64,000 nt of DNA from an uncultured Ruminococcus sp. (lineage in GTDB: Bacteria; Bacillota; Clostridia; Oscillospirales; Ruminococcaceae): contig CAKSJP010000012.1 in NCBI GenBank assembly GCA_934463425.1, positions 1-64,000 of the forward strand, written 5' to 3'. Each line of letters starts with the position of its first letter. The first letter of the stretch is position 1. Positions 17,706 through 26,886 of the stretch are shown here, one piece after another. The position numbers were made by a program, and so were the translations under genes. The notes under the pieces were generated by a model that saw nothing but the letters and a program-made list of their open reading frames with translations, was not told where the DNA came from and did no database searches.

Positions 17706-18980
17706 GTGCGGATACAGGAATTTTTCCCCATTGATGAGAAACTGATACAGGCGGCAGAAACTGCAGAGGAGCGGTGCCGGGAGGATTTTGCGCGCATTGA
17801 AGAGAATGCCGCTTATAACGGCGCAAAGGTACTCGCTGCCTTTCAAAAAAGCCGCGTGAGCGAGCCTTGTTTTTACGGTACAACTGGCTATGGCTACGGA
17901 GACCAGGGCCGCGAGGTGCTGGACAAAGTCGTTGCAGCAACATTCCATACAGAAGATGCCCTGGTGCGCCACAATTTTGTCTCCGGAACACATGTGCTGA
18001 GCGTAGCGCTGTTCGGGATTCTTCGCAGCGGCGACACCATGGTTTCCTTGACCGGGAGACCCTATGACACCCTGGAAGGGGTTATCGGATTAAACGATGA
18101 TACCGAAAGCGGCTCATTGAAAAACTTTGGCGTAAAGTATCAGGAAGTTGCCCTGACAGCAGACGGTACGCCGAATTATGCAGAGATCCCCGAAGCGGTG
18201 CGCGGCGCAAAGGTGGCGTATATTCAGCGCTCCCGCGGCTATTCACTCCGGCCGGCACTGACGGTGGCAGAGATTCGGCACATGGCAGAACTGGTGCGCA
18301 GTACAAATCCGGATGCCGTGATCATGGTGGACAACTGCTACGGCGAATTTGTAGAGACAAGCGAACCGGTAGAAGTGGGCTGCGACCTGATGATCGGCTC
18401 TATGATCAAAAATGTGGGCGGCGGCATTGCCAGAACCGGCGGTTATATTGCCGGAAAAGAACGCTATGTGCAGCAGTGCGCAGAACGCCTTACATGCATT
18501 GGCATGGGAAAAGAAGTGGGCTGTACCCTGGATATGAACCGTGAACTGTACCTTGGCTTTTTCCACGCGCCGGATACAACTGCAAACGCGTTGAAAACGG
18601 CTGATTTTGCAGCTTCTCTGTTCGGCGGATTTGGCTTTTCCTGCCATCCGCCGATCGGAACGGTGCGCGGCGATATTGTTGAAGCGATCTGCCTGGGAGA
18701 CGAAGCACATCTGACCGCATTTTGTCAGGGCATCCAGCAGGGCTCTCCGGTAGATTCCTTTGTTGTGCCGGAGGCATGGGATATGCCTGGTTATACCAGT
18801 AAGGTAATCATGGCAGCCGGTGCTTTCACAATGGGCGCTTCCATTGAACTTTCCGCAGATGCACCGATTCGCGAGCCGTTTGCTGTATGGATGCAGGGCG
18901 GAATGACATATACCAGCGGAAAAATCGGTATTTTGCTGGCAGCACAGAAAATGCTGGAACAAGGTCTGCTCTCATTGTAA
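17706..18980 (+). CDS. Methionine gamma-lyase family PLP protein (aluminium-resistance type)
   Basis: A 424-residue fold-type I PLP enzyme. FYGTTGYGYGDQGRE near residue 60, the cofactor-contact segment VDNCYGEF and the Schiff-base region GSMIKNVGGG (Lys of SMIK) match the YnbB family often annotated as methionine gamma-lyase-like or aluminium resistance protein. It starts with GTG, four bases after the preceding stop and behind AAAGGAG. True substrate is unverified for this family; a C-S or C-C lyase activity is likely. It is the last gene of the murD operon. Confidence 0.85.
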   Translation: MRIQEFFPIDEKLIQAAETAEERCREDFARIEENAAYNGAKVLAAFQKSRVSEPCFYGTTGYGYGDQGREVLDKVVAATFHTEDALVRHNFVSGTHVLSVALFGILRSGDTMVSLTGRPYDTLEGVIGLNDDTESGSLKNFGVKYQEVALTADGTPNYAEIPEAVRGAKVAYIQRSRGYSLRPALTVAEIRHMAELVRSTNPDAVIMVDNCYGEFVETSEPVEVGCDLMIGSMIKNVGGGIARTGGYIAGKERYVQQCAERLTCIGMGKEVGCTLDMNRELYLGFFHAPDTTANALKTADFAASLFGGFGFSCHPPIGTVRGDIVEAICLGDEAHLTAFCQGIQQGSPVDSFVVPEAWDMPGYTSKVIMAAGAFTMGASIELSADAPIREPFAVWMQGGMTYTSGKIGILLAAQKMLEQGLLSL

Positions 18981-19056
18981 TGCGCAAAAATAGTATCAAA
19001 ATTATTACAAATGGATACAATTCAGACAGAACTAAGTGAAATTTCAAGTAAAACAG

Positions 19057-19085
19057 TTGACATTATTCTGTATTACTGGTAGAAT
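19057..19085 (+). promoter_or_regulatory. Sigma-A promoter of the pseudokinase gene
   Basis: TTGACA (19057-19062), 17 bp, TAGAAT (19080-19085). A start near 19092 excludes the in-frame ATG at 19036 and supports the TTG start at 19189. Confidence 0.85.
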
Positions 19086-19188
19086 AAAAGGTACGAAATT
19101 CTCATCGATAATGAAATCAACTTGTGTAAAATATGTTTCGAGAGTTTCGTCGGCAGAGATGCGGAATGAAAAAACAGGAGGTATCGCT

Positions 19189-21105
19189 TTGGGAGAACGG
19201 AAATTATGCTATGGCTGCATGGAACGCACAGAGTTTTCTGGCGGAGTCTGCCCCAATTGTGGATATTACGACAAATCTCCGAGTGACCCGTCTTTCATTA
19301 TCCCGGGGACTCAATTAAATAATCGCTATATTGTTGGTGTTGCGCTAGCTGTCAATGGTGAGGGGATTACTTATCTGGCTTACGATCAGTCTATTGGCTG
19401 CAAGGTCTATCTGCGTGAGTATATGCCGCCTAATTTGTGCAATCGTGTGGCAGGCTCTCCGGTAATCAGTGTGATTCCGGCGCGGCTGGCGCAATATAAA
19501 GCGCTGATGGCTGAATTTACAGAATTGCATAAGTCTCTGGCACGCCTTCGCGGTCAGGTACATGTGAATACAGTTGTCGATCTGTTTGCTGAGAATAATA
19601 CGACTTATGTGGTGGATGAATATGTCCAGAGCGTTCGCTTTGTGGATTATTTAAAGGATAATGCAGGGGAGCTGACATGGGGACAGTTGTCCCGGATGCT
19701 GCCGCCGCTTTTGACAACGCTTAGCTTGCTGCATAATTCCGGTGTTGTACATCGTGCCATATCTCCAGATACGATCTATGTTACTGATAAGGGTGATCTG
19801 ATCCTGACTGCTTTCTCCATTGCTGCAGTGCGCACTGCCAATACTGAACTGGGATGCGAGATCTATAGCGGCTATGCTGCGCCAGAGCAGTATTCTGTTA
19901 GTGAGCGGCAGGGAACGTGGACAGATGTTTATGGCGTTTGCGCTGTAATTTATCGCGTTCTGACCGGTTCTATGCCGCCGACAGCGATCAGCCGAATGGA
20001 AAATGACAATCTGGTGGCACCGTCTATATTAAATCCGAATGTTCCGCGTCATGTCTCTAATGTCATTATGCAGGGATTGGAACTGAACAGCGCCAGTCGG
20101 ATTCAGACTGTGACAGAATTAGTGACTCGGCTTTTTGATGAACACACAGAAGACGCGAACACAATTCACGGCGGCTATGCACCTTCCGGTCAGCCGGTTT
20201 ATTCTGACCAGGCTTCATATGAGGATCCTTCTTATTCCAACTATAACGATCCCCAATTGTATGATGACCAGAATTATCCGGATTATGATACGGGATATTC
20301 AGATGATTATTCCTATGATGATTATCAGGAAGAAGAGGATTATTCAGCACCGCAAAAAGCGGGCGCAGTAGATCGCTTAAAGGTGCCGATTATTGTCGGC
20401 ATTGTTCTGCTTTTGATTTTGCTGATCGTTGTTTTTATTGTGGCAGGCGACCTGTTTAAAGGAGATTCTTCGGATTCCGGAAAGGTGACAACTGCTGTTT
20501 CTGAAACAACTGCAGCTTCCGATGAACAGGAAATCACAACGACTACTGCAGTCGGAGACAGCGTTATGCCGGAACTTCTTGGAAAAAACTTTGAAAATGC
20601 CAAAACACAGTACGCCTCCTGGATCACATTTGATGCAGAAGAGGTATTCAGTGATGAGTATGCAGTTGGACAAATCTGCTGGCAGGAGTATGAAGTAGGA
20701 GCAACCTTTGATTCTTCCAAAAAAGTGAAAGTACAGGTGAGCAAAGGCTCTGCAACTGTTGAAATCCCTTCTTATTCCGGGACAGGGCACAATTCTTATG
20801 CAGAAAAATTGGAAGAACTGAATATTCCGTATACAGAGAGTGCTGAAACAAATTCAGGTTACAGCAATGGCAGCGTGATCCGTATTGAGGTAACTAAGAA
20901 CGGGCAGACAGTGGATCTGGATGCCGGAGATTCGATAAATTTGAATGATAAATATCAAATTGTTGTTTACTATGCATATAATCCCGAACCAGAGACAACC
21001 GCTCCTCCGGAAACAACTGCTCCGGAAGAAACAACTGCTGCTCAAACAGAGGCACCGGCAGAACAGCCTACAGATGCTGCCCCGGCAACGGATGCCCCGG
21101 CATAA
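19189..21105 (+). CDS. Zinc-ribbon, pseudokinase, PASTA-like membrane protein
   Basis: A 638-residue protein starting with TTG behind ACAGGAGGTATCGCT. Order: a CxxC..CPNC zinc ribbon (about 5-25), a Ser/Thr-kinase fold (about 40-320), an acidic Tyr/Asp-rich linker, one membrane helix near residue 405, two PASTA-like domains outside, and a Thr/Pro/Glu tail. The kinase fold is recognisable (LHNSGVVHR, APEQYS) but three catalytic positions are changed: the VAIK Lys is Arg (VYLREY), HRD is HRA, and DFG is AFS. The Gly-loop is also altered. It should be a pseudokinase that senses peptidoglycan through the PASTA domains and signals by binding partners rather than phosphorylation. Confidence 0.85.
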   Translation: MGERKLCYGCMERTEFSGGVCPNCGYYDKSPSDPSFIIPGTQLNNRYIVGVALAVNGEGITYLAYDQSIGCKVYLREYMPPNLCNRVAGSPVISVIPARLAQYKALMAEFTELHKSLARLRGQVHVNTVVDLFAENNTTYVVDEYVQSVRFVDYLKDNAGELTWGQLSRMLPPLLTTLSLLHNSGVVHRAISPDTIYVTDKGDLILTAFSIAAVRTANTELGCEIYSGYAAPEQYSVSERQGTWTDVYGVCAVIYRVLTGSMPPTAISRMENDNLVAPSILNPNVPRHVSNVIMQGLELNSASRIQTVTELVTRLFDEHTEDANTIHGGYAPSGQPVYSDQASYEDPSYSNYNDPQLYDDQNYPDYDTGYSDDYSYDDYQEEEDYSAPQKAGAVDRLKVPIIVGIVLLLILLIVVFIVAGDLFKGDSSDSGKVTTAVSETTAASDEQEITTTTAVGDSVMPELLGKNFENAKTQYASWITFDAEEVFSDEYAVGQICWQEYEVGATFDSSKKVKVQVSKGSATVEIPSYSGTGHNSYAEKLEELNIPYTESAETNSGYSNGSVIRIEVTKNGQTVDLDAGDSINLNDKYQIVVYYAYNPEPETTAPPETTAPEETTAAQTEAPAEQPTDAAPATDAPA

Positions 21106-21117
21106 TAATTTTTGATT

Positions 21118-21156
21118 TGAAAAGCAAGTTATGCTGTGGTGTGACTTGCTTTTTTG
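21118..21156 (+). terminator. Terminator after the pseudokinase gene
   Basis: AAGCAAGT..ACTTGCTT stem with a 14-base loop and a run of six T. Confidence 0.85.
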
Positions 21157-21354
21157 TCATTAGATCAATACTATACCGTTTTTATGCAGAAACAGCCGTA
21201 ACAGAGCCGCAAAATCGGAAGAGATGTGTTTTTATAGGGGAGAGTTCTCTGAGGAATTTCCGACACATGACGTAATTTTTGTCCACGAGTCGAAAACAGA
21301 TGATTCTGTTTCGTGAACTAAATCTGAAAATTAGTGGGTTTTTGCAGAAACTGC
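21157..21354 (+). other. Intergenic stretch with no recognised feature
   Basis: About 200 bases between the terminator and the pckG promoter hold no convincing gene or known RNA. The only notable sequence is a GGGGAGAG..CTCT partial dyad near 21236. Confidence 0.4.
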
Positions 21355-21383
21355 TTGACATAGCATCTGAATTTGGGTATAAT
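21355..21383 (+). promoter_or_regulatory. Sigma-A promoter of pckG
   Basis: TTGACA (21355-21360), 17 bp, TATAAT (21378-21383), a full consensus match. The leader is about 75 bases. Confidence 0.9.
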
Positions 21384-21464
21384 AAATGTGATGGGGAGTT
21401 TTGAAAAAAATTCCTCAAAGAAAGCAGGCAATGAGATTGCTGCAAATTTCAGGAGGTAGTACCA

Positions 21465-23300
21465 ATGGCATTGACTAAGAACAAAAATGTACTGCAGTGG
21501 GTCGACGAAATGGTCGCTCTGACAAAGCCGGATCAGGTTGTATGGATCGACGGCTCTAAAGAACAGTTGGATGCACTGACAGAAGAAGTTACTTCTCTGC
21601 CGGAAGGCAACCATGACAAGATGTACAAGCTGAACCCGGACAAACTGCCGGGCTGTCTGTATCATCGCACACTTCCGAACGACGTAGCTCGTGTGGAAGA
21701 TCGTACCTTTATCTGCTCTAAGACAAAGGAAGGTGCAGGCCCGACCAACAACTGGATGGATCCGGAAGAGATGAAGGCAAAGCTCATTCCGCTGTATGAC
21801 GGCGTAATGAAGGGCAGAACCATGTATGTTATTCCTTACTCCATGGGCCCGATCGGTTCTCCGCTGGCAAAGGTTGGCGTTGAGTTGACTGACTCTATCT
21901 ATGTTGTTCTGAACATGAACATCATGACTCGTATGGGTACACAGGCATTTGAAAACCTGGGTGACACCTCCAATGACTTCGTTCGCGGTCTGCACTCCAA
22001 GGCAGATGTTGATCCGGAAAATCGTTATATCGTTCAGTTCCCGGAAGAGAACACAATCTGGTCTATCAACTCTGCTTACGGCGGAAACGTTCTGCTGGGT
22101 AAGAAGTGCTTCGCTCTGCGTATCGCTTCCTTCCAGGGTAAGAACGAAGGCTGGATGGCTGAGCATATGCTGATCCTGGGCGTTCAGAAGCCGAACGGCG
22201 AGACCAAGTATATCACAGCTGCATTCCCGTCTGCTTGCGGTAAGACCAACCTGGCTATGCTGATTCCGCCGGAGGGCTACAAGAAGAACGGCTACAAGGT
22301 ATTCACAGTCGGCGACGATATCGCATGGATGAAGCCGGGCAAGGACGGCAGACTGTATGCGATCAATCCGGAGAACGGTTTCTTTGGCGTTGCACCGGGT
22401 ACCAACGATCACTCCAACCCGAACGCACTGGCTTGCACAAAGTCTGGCACCATTTTCACAAATGTTGCGCTGAACAATGCAGACAATACTGTTTGGTGGG
22501 AAAAGCTGGATAAGAATCCGCCGGTTGATGCAACCGAGTGGACTGGCAAGAAGGTAAATGGTCCGGAATTTATCGCAGAAGGCGGTAAGCTGGCTCACCC
22601 GAACTCCAGATTTACTTCTCCGGCAAAGAACTGCCCGTGCCTGTCTCCGGAATTTAACAATCCGGAAGGCGTGCCGATCTCCGCTATCATCTTCGGCGGT
22701 CGTCGTGCATCCACCACTCCGCTGGTATATCAGTCCTTCGACTGGACTCACGGCACCTATATGGGTTCTGCAGTTTCTTCTGAAACAACTGCGGCAGCTA
22801 CCGGTGCAGTCGGCGTTCTGCGTCACGACCCGATGGCTATGAAGCCGTTCATCGGCTACAATGTAGGTGACTACTGGGCACACTGGCTGGAAATGGGCGA
22901 AAAGCTGGGCGACAAGGCTCCGAAGATCTTCAACGTAAACTGGTTCAAGACCGACGATGAAGGCAACTTCCTGTGGCCGGGCTTTGGCGACAATATGCGT
23001 GTTCTGGACTGGATCATCAAGCGCTGCGAAGGCACTGTAGACGCTGTTGAGACTCCGATCGGCTATGAGCCGAAGGCTGAGGACATCAATGTTGACGGTC
23101 TGGTTTATGAGGGCAAGCAGTTTACTTCTGATGATATTGCAGATCTGCTGAAGCTGGATATGGATAAGTGGGAATCTGAAATCACTGAGATGCGCAGATA
23201 CTACGATGAAGACATCAAGGCTAAGGGCGGCAATATTCCTGAAGCTCTGTACGAGCAGCTGGATAAGCTGGAAGACCGTATCAAGAAGGCTGCAAAGTAA
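21465..23300 (+). CDS. pckG: Phosphoenolpyruvate carboxykinase (GTP)
   Basis: A 611-residue cytosolic enzyme interconverting oxaloacetate plus GTP with PEP, CO2 and GDP. The GTP-type signature FPSACGKTNLAM contains the catalytic Cys and the nucleotide P-loop; RRASTTPLVYQS and the PIGSP and FGGR regions are further hallmarks. In rumen and gut fermenters this enzyme commonly runs toward oxaloacetate, fixing CO2 for succinate production. Start after CAGGAGGTAGTACCA. Codon use is markedly more biased (GGC, CTG, AAG, CCG) than neighbours, the mark of a very highly expressed gene. It has its own consensus promoter and a strong terminator. Confidence 0.96.
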   Translation: MALTKNKNVLQWVDEMVALTKPDQVVWIDGSKEQLDALTEEVTSLPEGNHDKMYKLNPDKLPGCLYHRTLPNDVARVEDRTFICSKTKEGAGPTNNWMDPEEMKAKLIPLYDGVMKGRTMYVIPYSMGPIGSPLAKVGVELTDSIYVVLNMNIMTRMGTQAFENLGDTSNDFVRGLHSKADVDPENRYIVQFPEENTIWSINSAYGGNVLLGKKCFALRIASFQGKNEGWMAEHMLILGVQKPNGETKYITAAFPSACGKTNLAMLIPPEGYKKNGYKVFTVGDDIAWMKPGKDGRLYAINPENGFFGVAPGTNDHSNPNALACTKSGTIFTNVALNNADNTVWWEKLDKNPPVDATEWTGKKVNGPEFIAEGGKLAHPNSRFTSPAKNCPCLSPEFNNPEGVPISAIIFGGRRASTTPLVYQSFDWTHGTYMGSAVSSETTAAATGAVGVLRHDPMAMKPFIGYNVGDYWAHWLEMGEKLGDKAPKIFNVNWFKTDDEGNFLWPGFGDNMRVLDWIIKRCEGTVDAVETPIGYEPKAEDINVDGLVYEGKQFTSDDIADLLKLDMDKWESEITEMRRYYDEDIKAKGGNIPEALYEQLDKLEDRIKKAAK

Positions 23301-23345
23301 GCGAATATTTTCTGGCAAAAAAAATAATTGCGTGATTGCATAAAG

Positions 23346-23380
23346 AAGGACGTTTCCGTTTCGGCGGAAGCGTCCTTTTT
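23346..23380 (+). terminator. Terminator after pckG, also facing gerAC
   Basis: A 13-bp stem AAGGACGTTTCCG / CGGAAGCGTCCTT with a 6-base loop and T-run. The opposite strand also has an A/T flank. Confidence 0.9.
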
Positions 23381-23383
23381 GTG

Positions 23384-24310
23384 TTATGGAAATTTGACAG
23401 AAAAATCAAGCAGTTCTGCAGCAGAGTTCCAGTTGTACTGTACCATAAAGTCATAGCACTGACTCCACAAACAAGCTTCCAGATCAAAAACATCTGCGTG
23501 ATATTCTGTGATGGTTTCCTGAATGGCTGTCTGACAAACGCGCTGAATTTCTTTCGCAGCTGCAGTACAATCACCATTGCCGTGGAGCCTGATAGTTATA
23601 GTGACACAGATACGTCCCTGCTTTTCTTCCGCAGAAAGCTGCGTTTTGGCAGAAGTGACCACATACGTTTCTCCATCAGAAGTGATGATCTGTTCTGGAT
23701 AATTGTTTCCGCGCAGCCAACAGAGACCTTCGACAGCATCTTCTGACAGGGATGTGACGATTTTGTCCTTTGCTGCAATAACAGCGGAAAATGCATGCGT
23801 GTCTGTTATAGGAAGAAGAGCGGTGCCGGACGCACTGTCCCACTCTCGAAGAATGGTAAACAGATCAGTTTCCGGCAGCTTTCCCAGCTGCTCTGCTTGT
23901 CGTATCTGCCAAATCAAATCAGAAGTATCAGTTTCAGTCAGAACTGTGCCATCAGAAAGACCAATTACTTTGCAGGAAGGGGAAAGCCGATAGTCCCGCA
24001 TCAGTTGGTTCAGCTGCGTGCCATACACCGGGTCTGCGGATGCAATCAGTTCCAGATGCCCCAGAAACAGATTTTTCCCCAGCGGTACAGCTGCATTTTC
24101 AATGGCTTCAGAAATTGTCTTGCCGCTGCTGAAAGAAACAGCTTTTTTTGCATGAAAATCATGAAACTGTATCTCTGGATTTTCTGGTGTCCGGAGCTCT
24201 ATTGCCTGCAAATAGGCTCTGTCCCGTACTTGCGTGGCTGTACAGCCGGTACTGCAAGAAAGCATTGCGCTACACAGCAGTACAGTGATAATGCGACGAT
24301 TACTGCGCAT
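23384..24310 (-). CDS. Ger(x)C-family spore germination lipoprotein
   Basis: A 308-residue lipoprotein with basic N terminus, short hydrophobic region and lipobox CSTGC. Its position as third gene of a gerAA-gerAB-gerAC set and the C-terminal pattern fit the GerAC germinant-receptor C subunit, which sits on the outer face of the spore inner membrane. It is shorter than Bacillus GerAC (about 370), with a reduced central part. The ATG overlaps the end of gerAB by 11 bases, so translation is coupled. Confidence 0.82.
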   Translation of the reverse strand: MRSNRRIITVLLCSAMLSCSTGCTATQVRDRAYLQAIELRTPENPEIQFHDFHAKKAVSFSSGKTISEAIENAAVPLGKNLFLGHLELIASADPVYGTQLNQLMRDYRLSPSCKVIGLSDGTVLTETDTSDLIWQIRQAEQLGKLPETDLFTILREWDSASGTALLPITDTHAFSAVIAAKDKIVTSLSEDAVEGLCWLRGNNYPEQIITSDGETYVVTSAKTQLSAEEKQGRICVTITIRLHGNGDCTAAAKEIQRVCQTAIQETITEYHADVFDLEACLWSQCYDFMVQYNWNSAAELLDFSVKFP

Positions 24311-25301
24311 AGCCTGTCCTCCTTTTTTGTAAAAGCAGAAGACCTGACGGAATTATGACTGTCAGCACTGCAAAAAGAAGCAGCGGTAAAAATTCCGGCA
24401 AAGTCATCAGCGAAACTCCCCAGGAAATTCCCAGCATCAGCAGCAGGCAAATGGTACTGGCGTATTGCAGCTTTGGAAAACAGATCTGCAGCAAATGCGC
24501 TGCCAGAACGGTGAACAGTGTCATGCGCAGAACACAAAGCATTACGAAGACCAACAAGTATACAGCATCAACGCGCTGCGTACTGAAAGGCTGTGAGACA
24601 GATATTACAGCAAAAAAAGGATGATTTGCATGTGTCATGCGATTTCCCAAAACCGCCATGCCCAGGAGAGAGAGATAGCTGCAGAGAAAAAATTTTCCCA
24701 CCCAGATGGGCAAAATGCGGCGAAATTGCTTTTGAGGCGTAAAGTCCAGCAGTAAAAACAACAGAGGCAATTCGTCTGCCGTGTTCATGCTCCGCAGAAA
24801 ACCGCGCCAGATGGTGTCATCCGGTGAGAGGGAAAGGTTTTGCGGCTCTGCTTGCGGAATCGCTCCAATTCCCATCAGTATCCACGCGAGAAACAGGATT
24901 CCCAGGATCATAGTGCTGCTCCGCGCCAATGCTTGAATGCCGAGAGAAACGGTGTACAAACAAACCAAAGCAATGAGAGCAGCTGCCAGAAACTTTCCAG
25001 AAAAGGGAAGTGAGATCTCCTGTGCGGTATCCTGCAGCTGCACAAAGGAAATGCCACCCCGAAACAGCAGATAGACCACAAAGCATAAGGGCAAAAAGAA
25101 ATGGCTTCTGGCATAATCACAAAAGGAAAAATCAGTGCGGTAAAGCCAGAGCATAGGCAGGCAGAGCAGCAGCTGTACGAATGCGGCAATGGCTGCCCCG
25201 AAGATTCCTTCCACCGTAAAGGCAGTTGTTTGGCAAAGAAAGGGAAAGGCAGCGCTGACCAACAAGATGGCGAAGATCTGATTGGAACGGAGTTTATTCA
25301 T
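24300..25301 (-). CDS. GerAB-type germinant receptor membrane subunit
   Basis: A 333-residue hydrophobic protein with about ten membrane helices, of the GerAB/ArcD/ProY amino-acid-permease-like family. In germinant receptors this subunit binds the germinant. The ATG at 25301 overlaps the end of gerAA by 8 bases; a longer in-frame extension has no membrane character. It is slightly shorter than the usual 360-370 residues. Confidence 0.85.
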   Translation of the reverse strand: MNKLRSNQIFAILLVSAAFPFLCQTTAFTVEGIFGAAIAAFVQLLLCLPMLWLYRTDFSFCDYARSHFFLPLCFVVYLLFRGGISFVQLQDTAQEISLPFSGKFLAAALIALVCLYTVSLGIQALARSSTMILGILFLAWILMGIGAIPQAEPQNLSLSPDDTIWRGFLRSMNTADELPLLFLLLDFTPQKQFRRILPIWVGKFFLCSYLSLLGMAVLGNRMTHANHPFFAVISVSQPFSTQRVDAVYLLVFVMLCVLRMTLFTVLAAHLLQICFPKLQYASTICLLLMLGISWGVSLMTLPEFLPLLLFAVLTVIIPSGLLLLQKRRTGYAQ

Positions 25302-26763
25302 GATATTCCTCCACAGTAAAATTGCCGGACTGCATTTTGCGGAAGCTGACGCGCGTGATCGTGTCCCGGAATCCCTTTTGGTATAGCGGCGCCAGGGGCG
25401 CTGTGATGGGGAATCCAAAGCTTTCGCCGGCGCAGAGATTGAACAGAACAACTGCGCCAAACAGACTGATGCCAAACAAACCCAGAAATCCGGCGACTAG
25501 CAGAAACGCCAGCCGCAGCAGAGTAATGCTCTGCGCCAGGTCGGGTACAACGAATCCGGCAATCACCGCAATGGCAGTAACTGTCAGCATCGGTGTGCTG
25601 ATGAGCCCAGAGGAAACTGCTGCGTCGCCGATAATCAGTCCGGCAACGATGCTGACCGCGCCGCCTGCTGCTTTCGGCAGCCGCAGCCCGGCTTCGCGTA
25701 TGATCTCGTAGACTAACAAGACGCCGATCGCCTCTGCTGTCAAAGAAATGGGGGCATTTTCTTCCGCCTCTGCCAGAATCAGCAGCAGCGTACGATTTAA
25801 CAGCTCCGGGTGGTGGAGTGCAATAGCAACATACAGCGCCGGCAGCAGGATTGCTACCAGAAAGGCAGCATATTTGATCCAGCGCACCAGAGTGGCATAT
25901 GCCGGGCGATAACAGTAGTCGTCCATAGTCTGAAAGCTTTCGCAAAACAGCTTCGGGATCACCAGAGCAAAAGGAGTGCCGTCAATGAGCAATCCTACTC
26001 TGCCCTCCAGCAGCTTGGCGCACATCACATCTGGTCTCTGCGTTGTTCCCACGGTGTCGAAAAAGCATCCCCTGCGGTTTTCCAAAAATGGCTGGAGATA
26101 GCCGGAGGAAAGGATAGACTCCAGTTCCATTTCGTCTAACCGTGCCTTGATTTCCTGAATCAGCGGTTTCGGTACACGATCCGCCATATAACAAAGACAC
26201 AAGTCAGTCTGACTTTTCGTCCCTTTGGAAAATAACTCCAGCTTTAGCTGGGGCGTTTTCATTCGACGGCGCAAAAGCGACATGTTTACTCGGACAACTT
26301 CAATAAAACCATCCTTTGCGCCCATGATATTGTTTTCGCCGGATGGCTCACTGACAGAGCGCTTGTCATACCCTTGTATTCCGAACACCAGTGCAGAGGA
26401 AGCACCTTCTAGCACCAGAACTGCAAAACCGGAATTCAGAAACCGAAACAGATCAGCGTATGTTTTCGCTTCGGCTCGGTCTGTGGAATAGATCTGATGG
26501 TTTTGAATGTAAGCAAAGACATTTGCTGCGGTAGGACATTCCAACGTGATTTTGGTAATGGGATTGAGGATCAGTTCTGTGATGATCGAAGTCGCCAGCA
26601 TGCCTTCACAGCACAGCAGCGCTGCCGGCAGTCCGCTGAGTACAAATTCGTTGACCAGAAGATCGGATGAACCCTCTGCAATGGTACGAATCTGCGCAAG
26701 ATTTTGAGAAAGCGCCGGAGCAATGGGCTGTTTCAGCAGCCATTCGGTTTGGTTTTGTTTCAT
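25294..26763 (-). CDS. GerAA-type spore germination protein
   Basis: A 489-residue A subunit of a germinant receptor. The N-terminal soluble half carries GerA-family landmarks including EGRVGLLIDGTPFALV, and the C-terminal half has about five membrane helices. The ATG at 26763 follows GGAGGAGACCATC on its strand; an upstream in-frame ATG lacks spacing. With gerAB and gerAC it forms one operon in the classical A-B-C order, which implies the organism can sporulate or keeps a germination module. A sigma-G-like promoter lies just upstream. Confidence 0.9.
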   Translation of the reverse strand: MKQNQTEWLLKQPIAPALSQNLAQIRTIAEGSSDLLVNEFVLSGLPAALLCCEGMLATSIITELILNPITKITLECPTAANVFAYIQNHQIYSTDRAEAKTYADLFRFLNSGFAVLVLEGASSALVFGIQGYDKRSVSEPSGENNIMGAKDGFIEVVRVNMSLLRRRMKTPQLKLELFSKGTKSQTDLCLCYMADRVPKPLIQEIKARLDEMELESILSSGYLQPFLENRRGCFFDTVGTTQRPDVMCAKLLEGRVGLLIDGTPFALVIPKLFCESFQTMDDYCYRPAYATLVRWIKYAAFLVAILLPALYVAIALHHPELLNRTLLLILAEAEENAPISLTAEAIGVLLVYEIIREAGLRLPKAAGGAVSIVAGLIIGDAAVSSGLISTPMLTVTAIAVIAGFVVPDLAQSITLLRLAFLLVAGFLGLFGISLFGAVVLFNLCAGESFGFPITAPLAPLYQKGFRDTITRVSFRKMQSGNFTVEEYHE

Positions 26764-26786
26764 GATGGTCTCCTCCATTCTGCTTT

Positions 26787-26816
26787 CAGTATGCCGCATT
26801 TGAAAAAAATGATGCA
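26787..26816 (-). promoter_or_regulatory. Candidate sigma-G promoter for the gerA operon
   Basis: On the minus strand TGCATC (26811-26816), 17 bp, CATACTG (26787-26793) resembles the forespore sigma-G pattern (TGAATA, 17-18 bp, CATACTA), the known regulator of gerA operons in Bacillus. The match is 4 of 6 and 6 of 7. Confidence 0.45.
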
Positions 26817-26823
26817 AAATGGA

Positions 26824-26852
26824 TTGCTTTTTTTCTGAGGATATGCTATAAT
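26824..26852 (+). promoter_or_regulatory. Sigma-A promoter of the CapA-type gene
   Basis: TTGCTT (26824-26829), 17 bp, TATAAT (26847-26852) with an extended TGC, divergent from the gerA operon. Confidence 0.75.
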
Positions 26853-26886
26853 AGGTGGGAGATTATGTCGAAGAAAGGACGTTTTC

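Noticed and set aside
19036-19188. ATG at 19036 as start of the pseudokinase
   Set aside because: It lies upstream of the -35 box at 19057; the TTG at 19189 has AGGAGG and begins the zinc ribbon.
21318-23318. 666-codon frame antisense to pckG
   Set aside because: It is a mirror of biased codon use in a highly expressed gene, with no ribosome site and no domain features.
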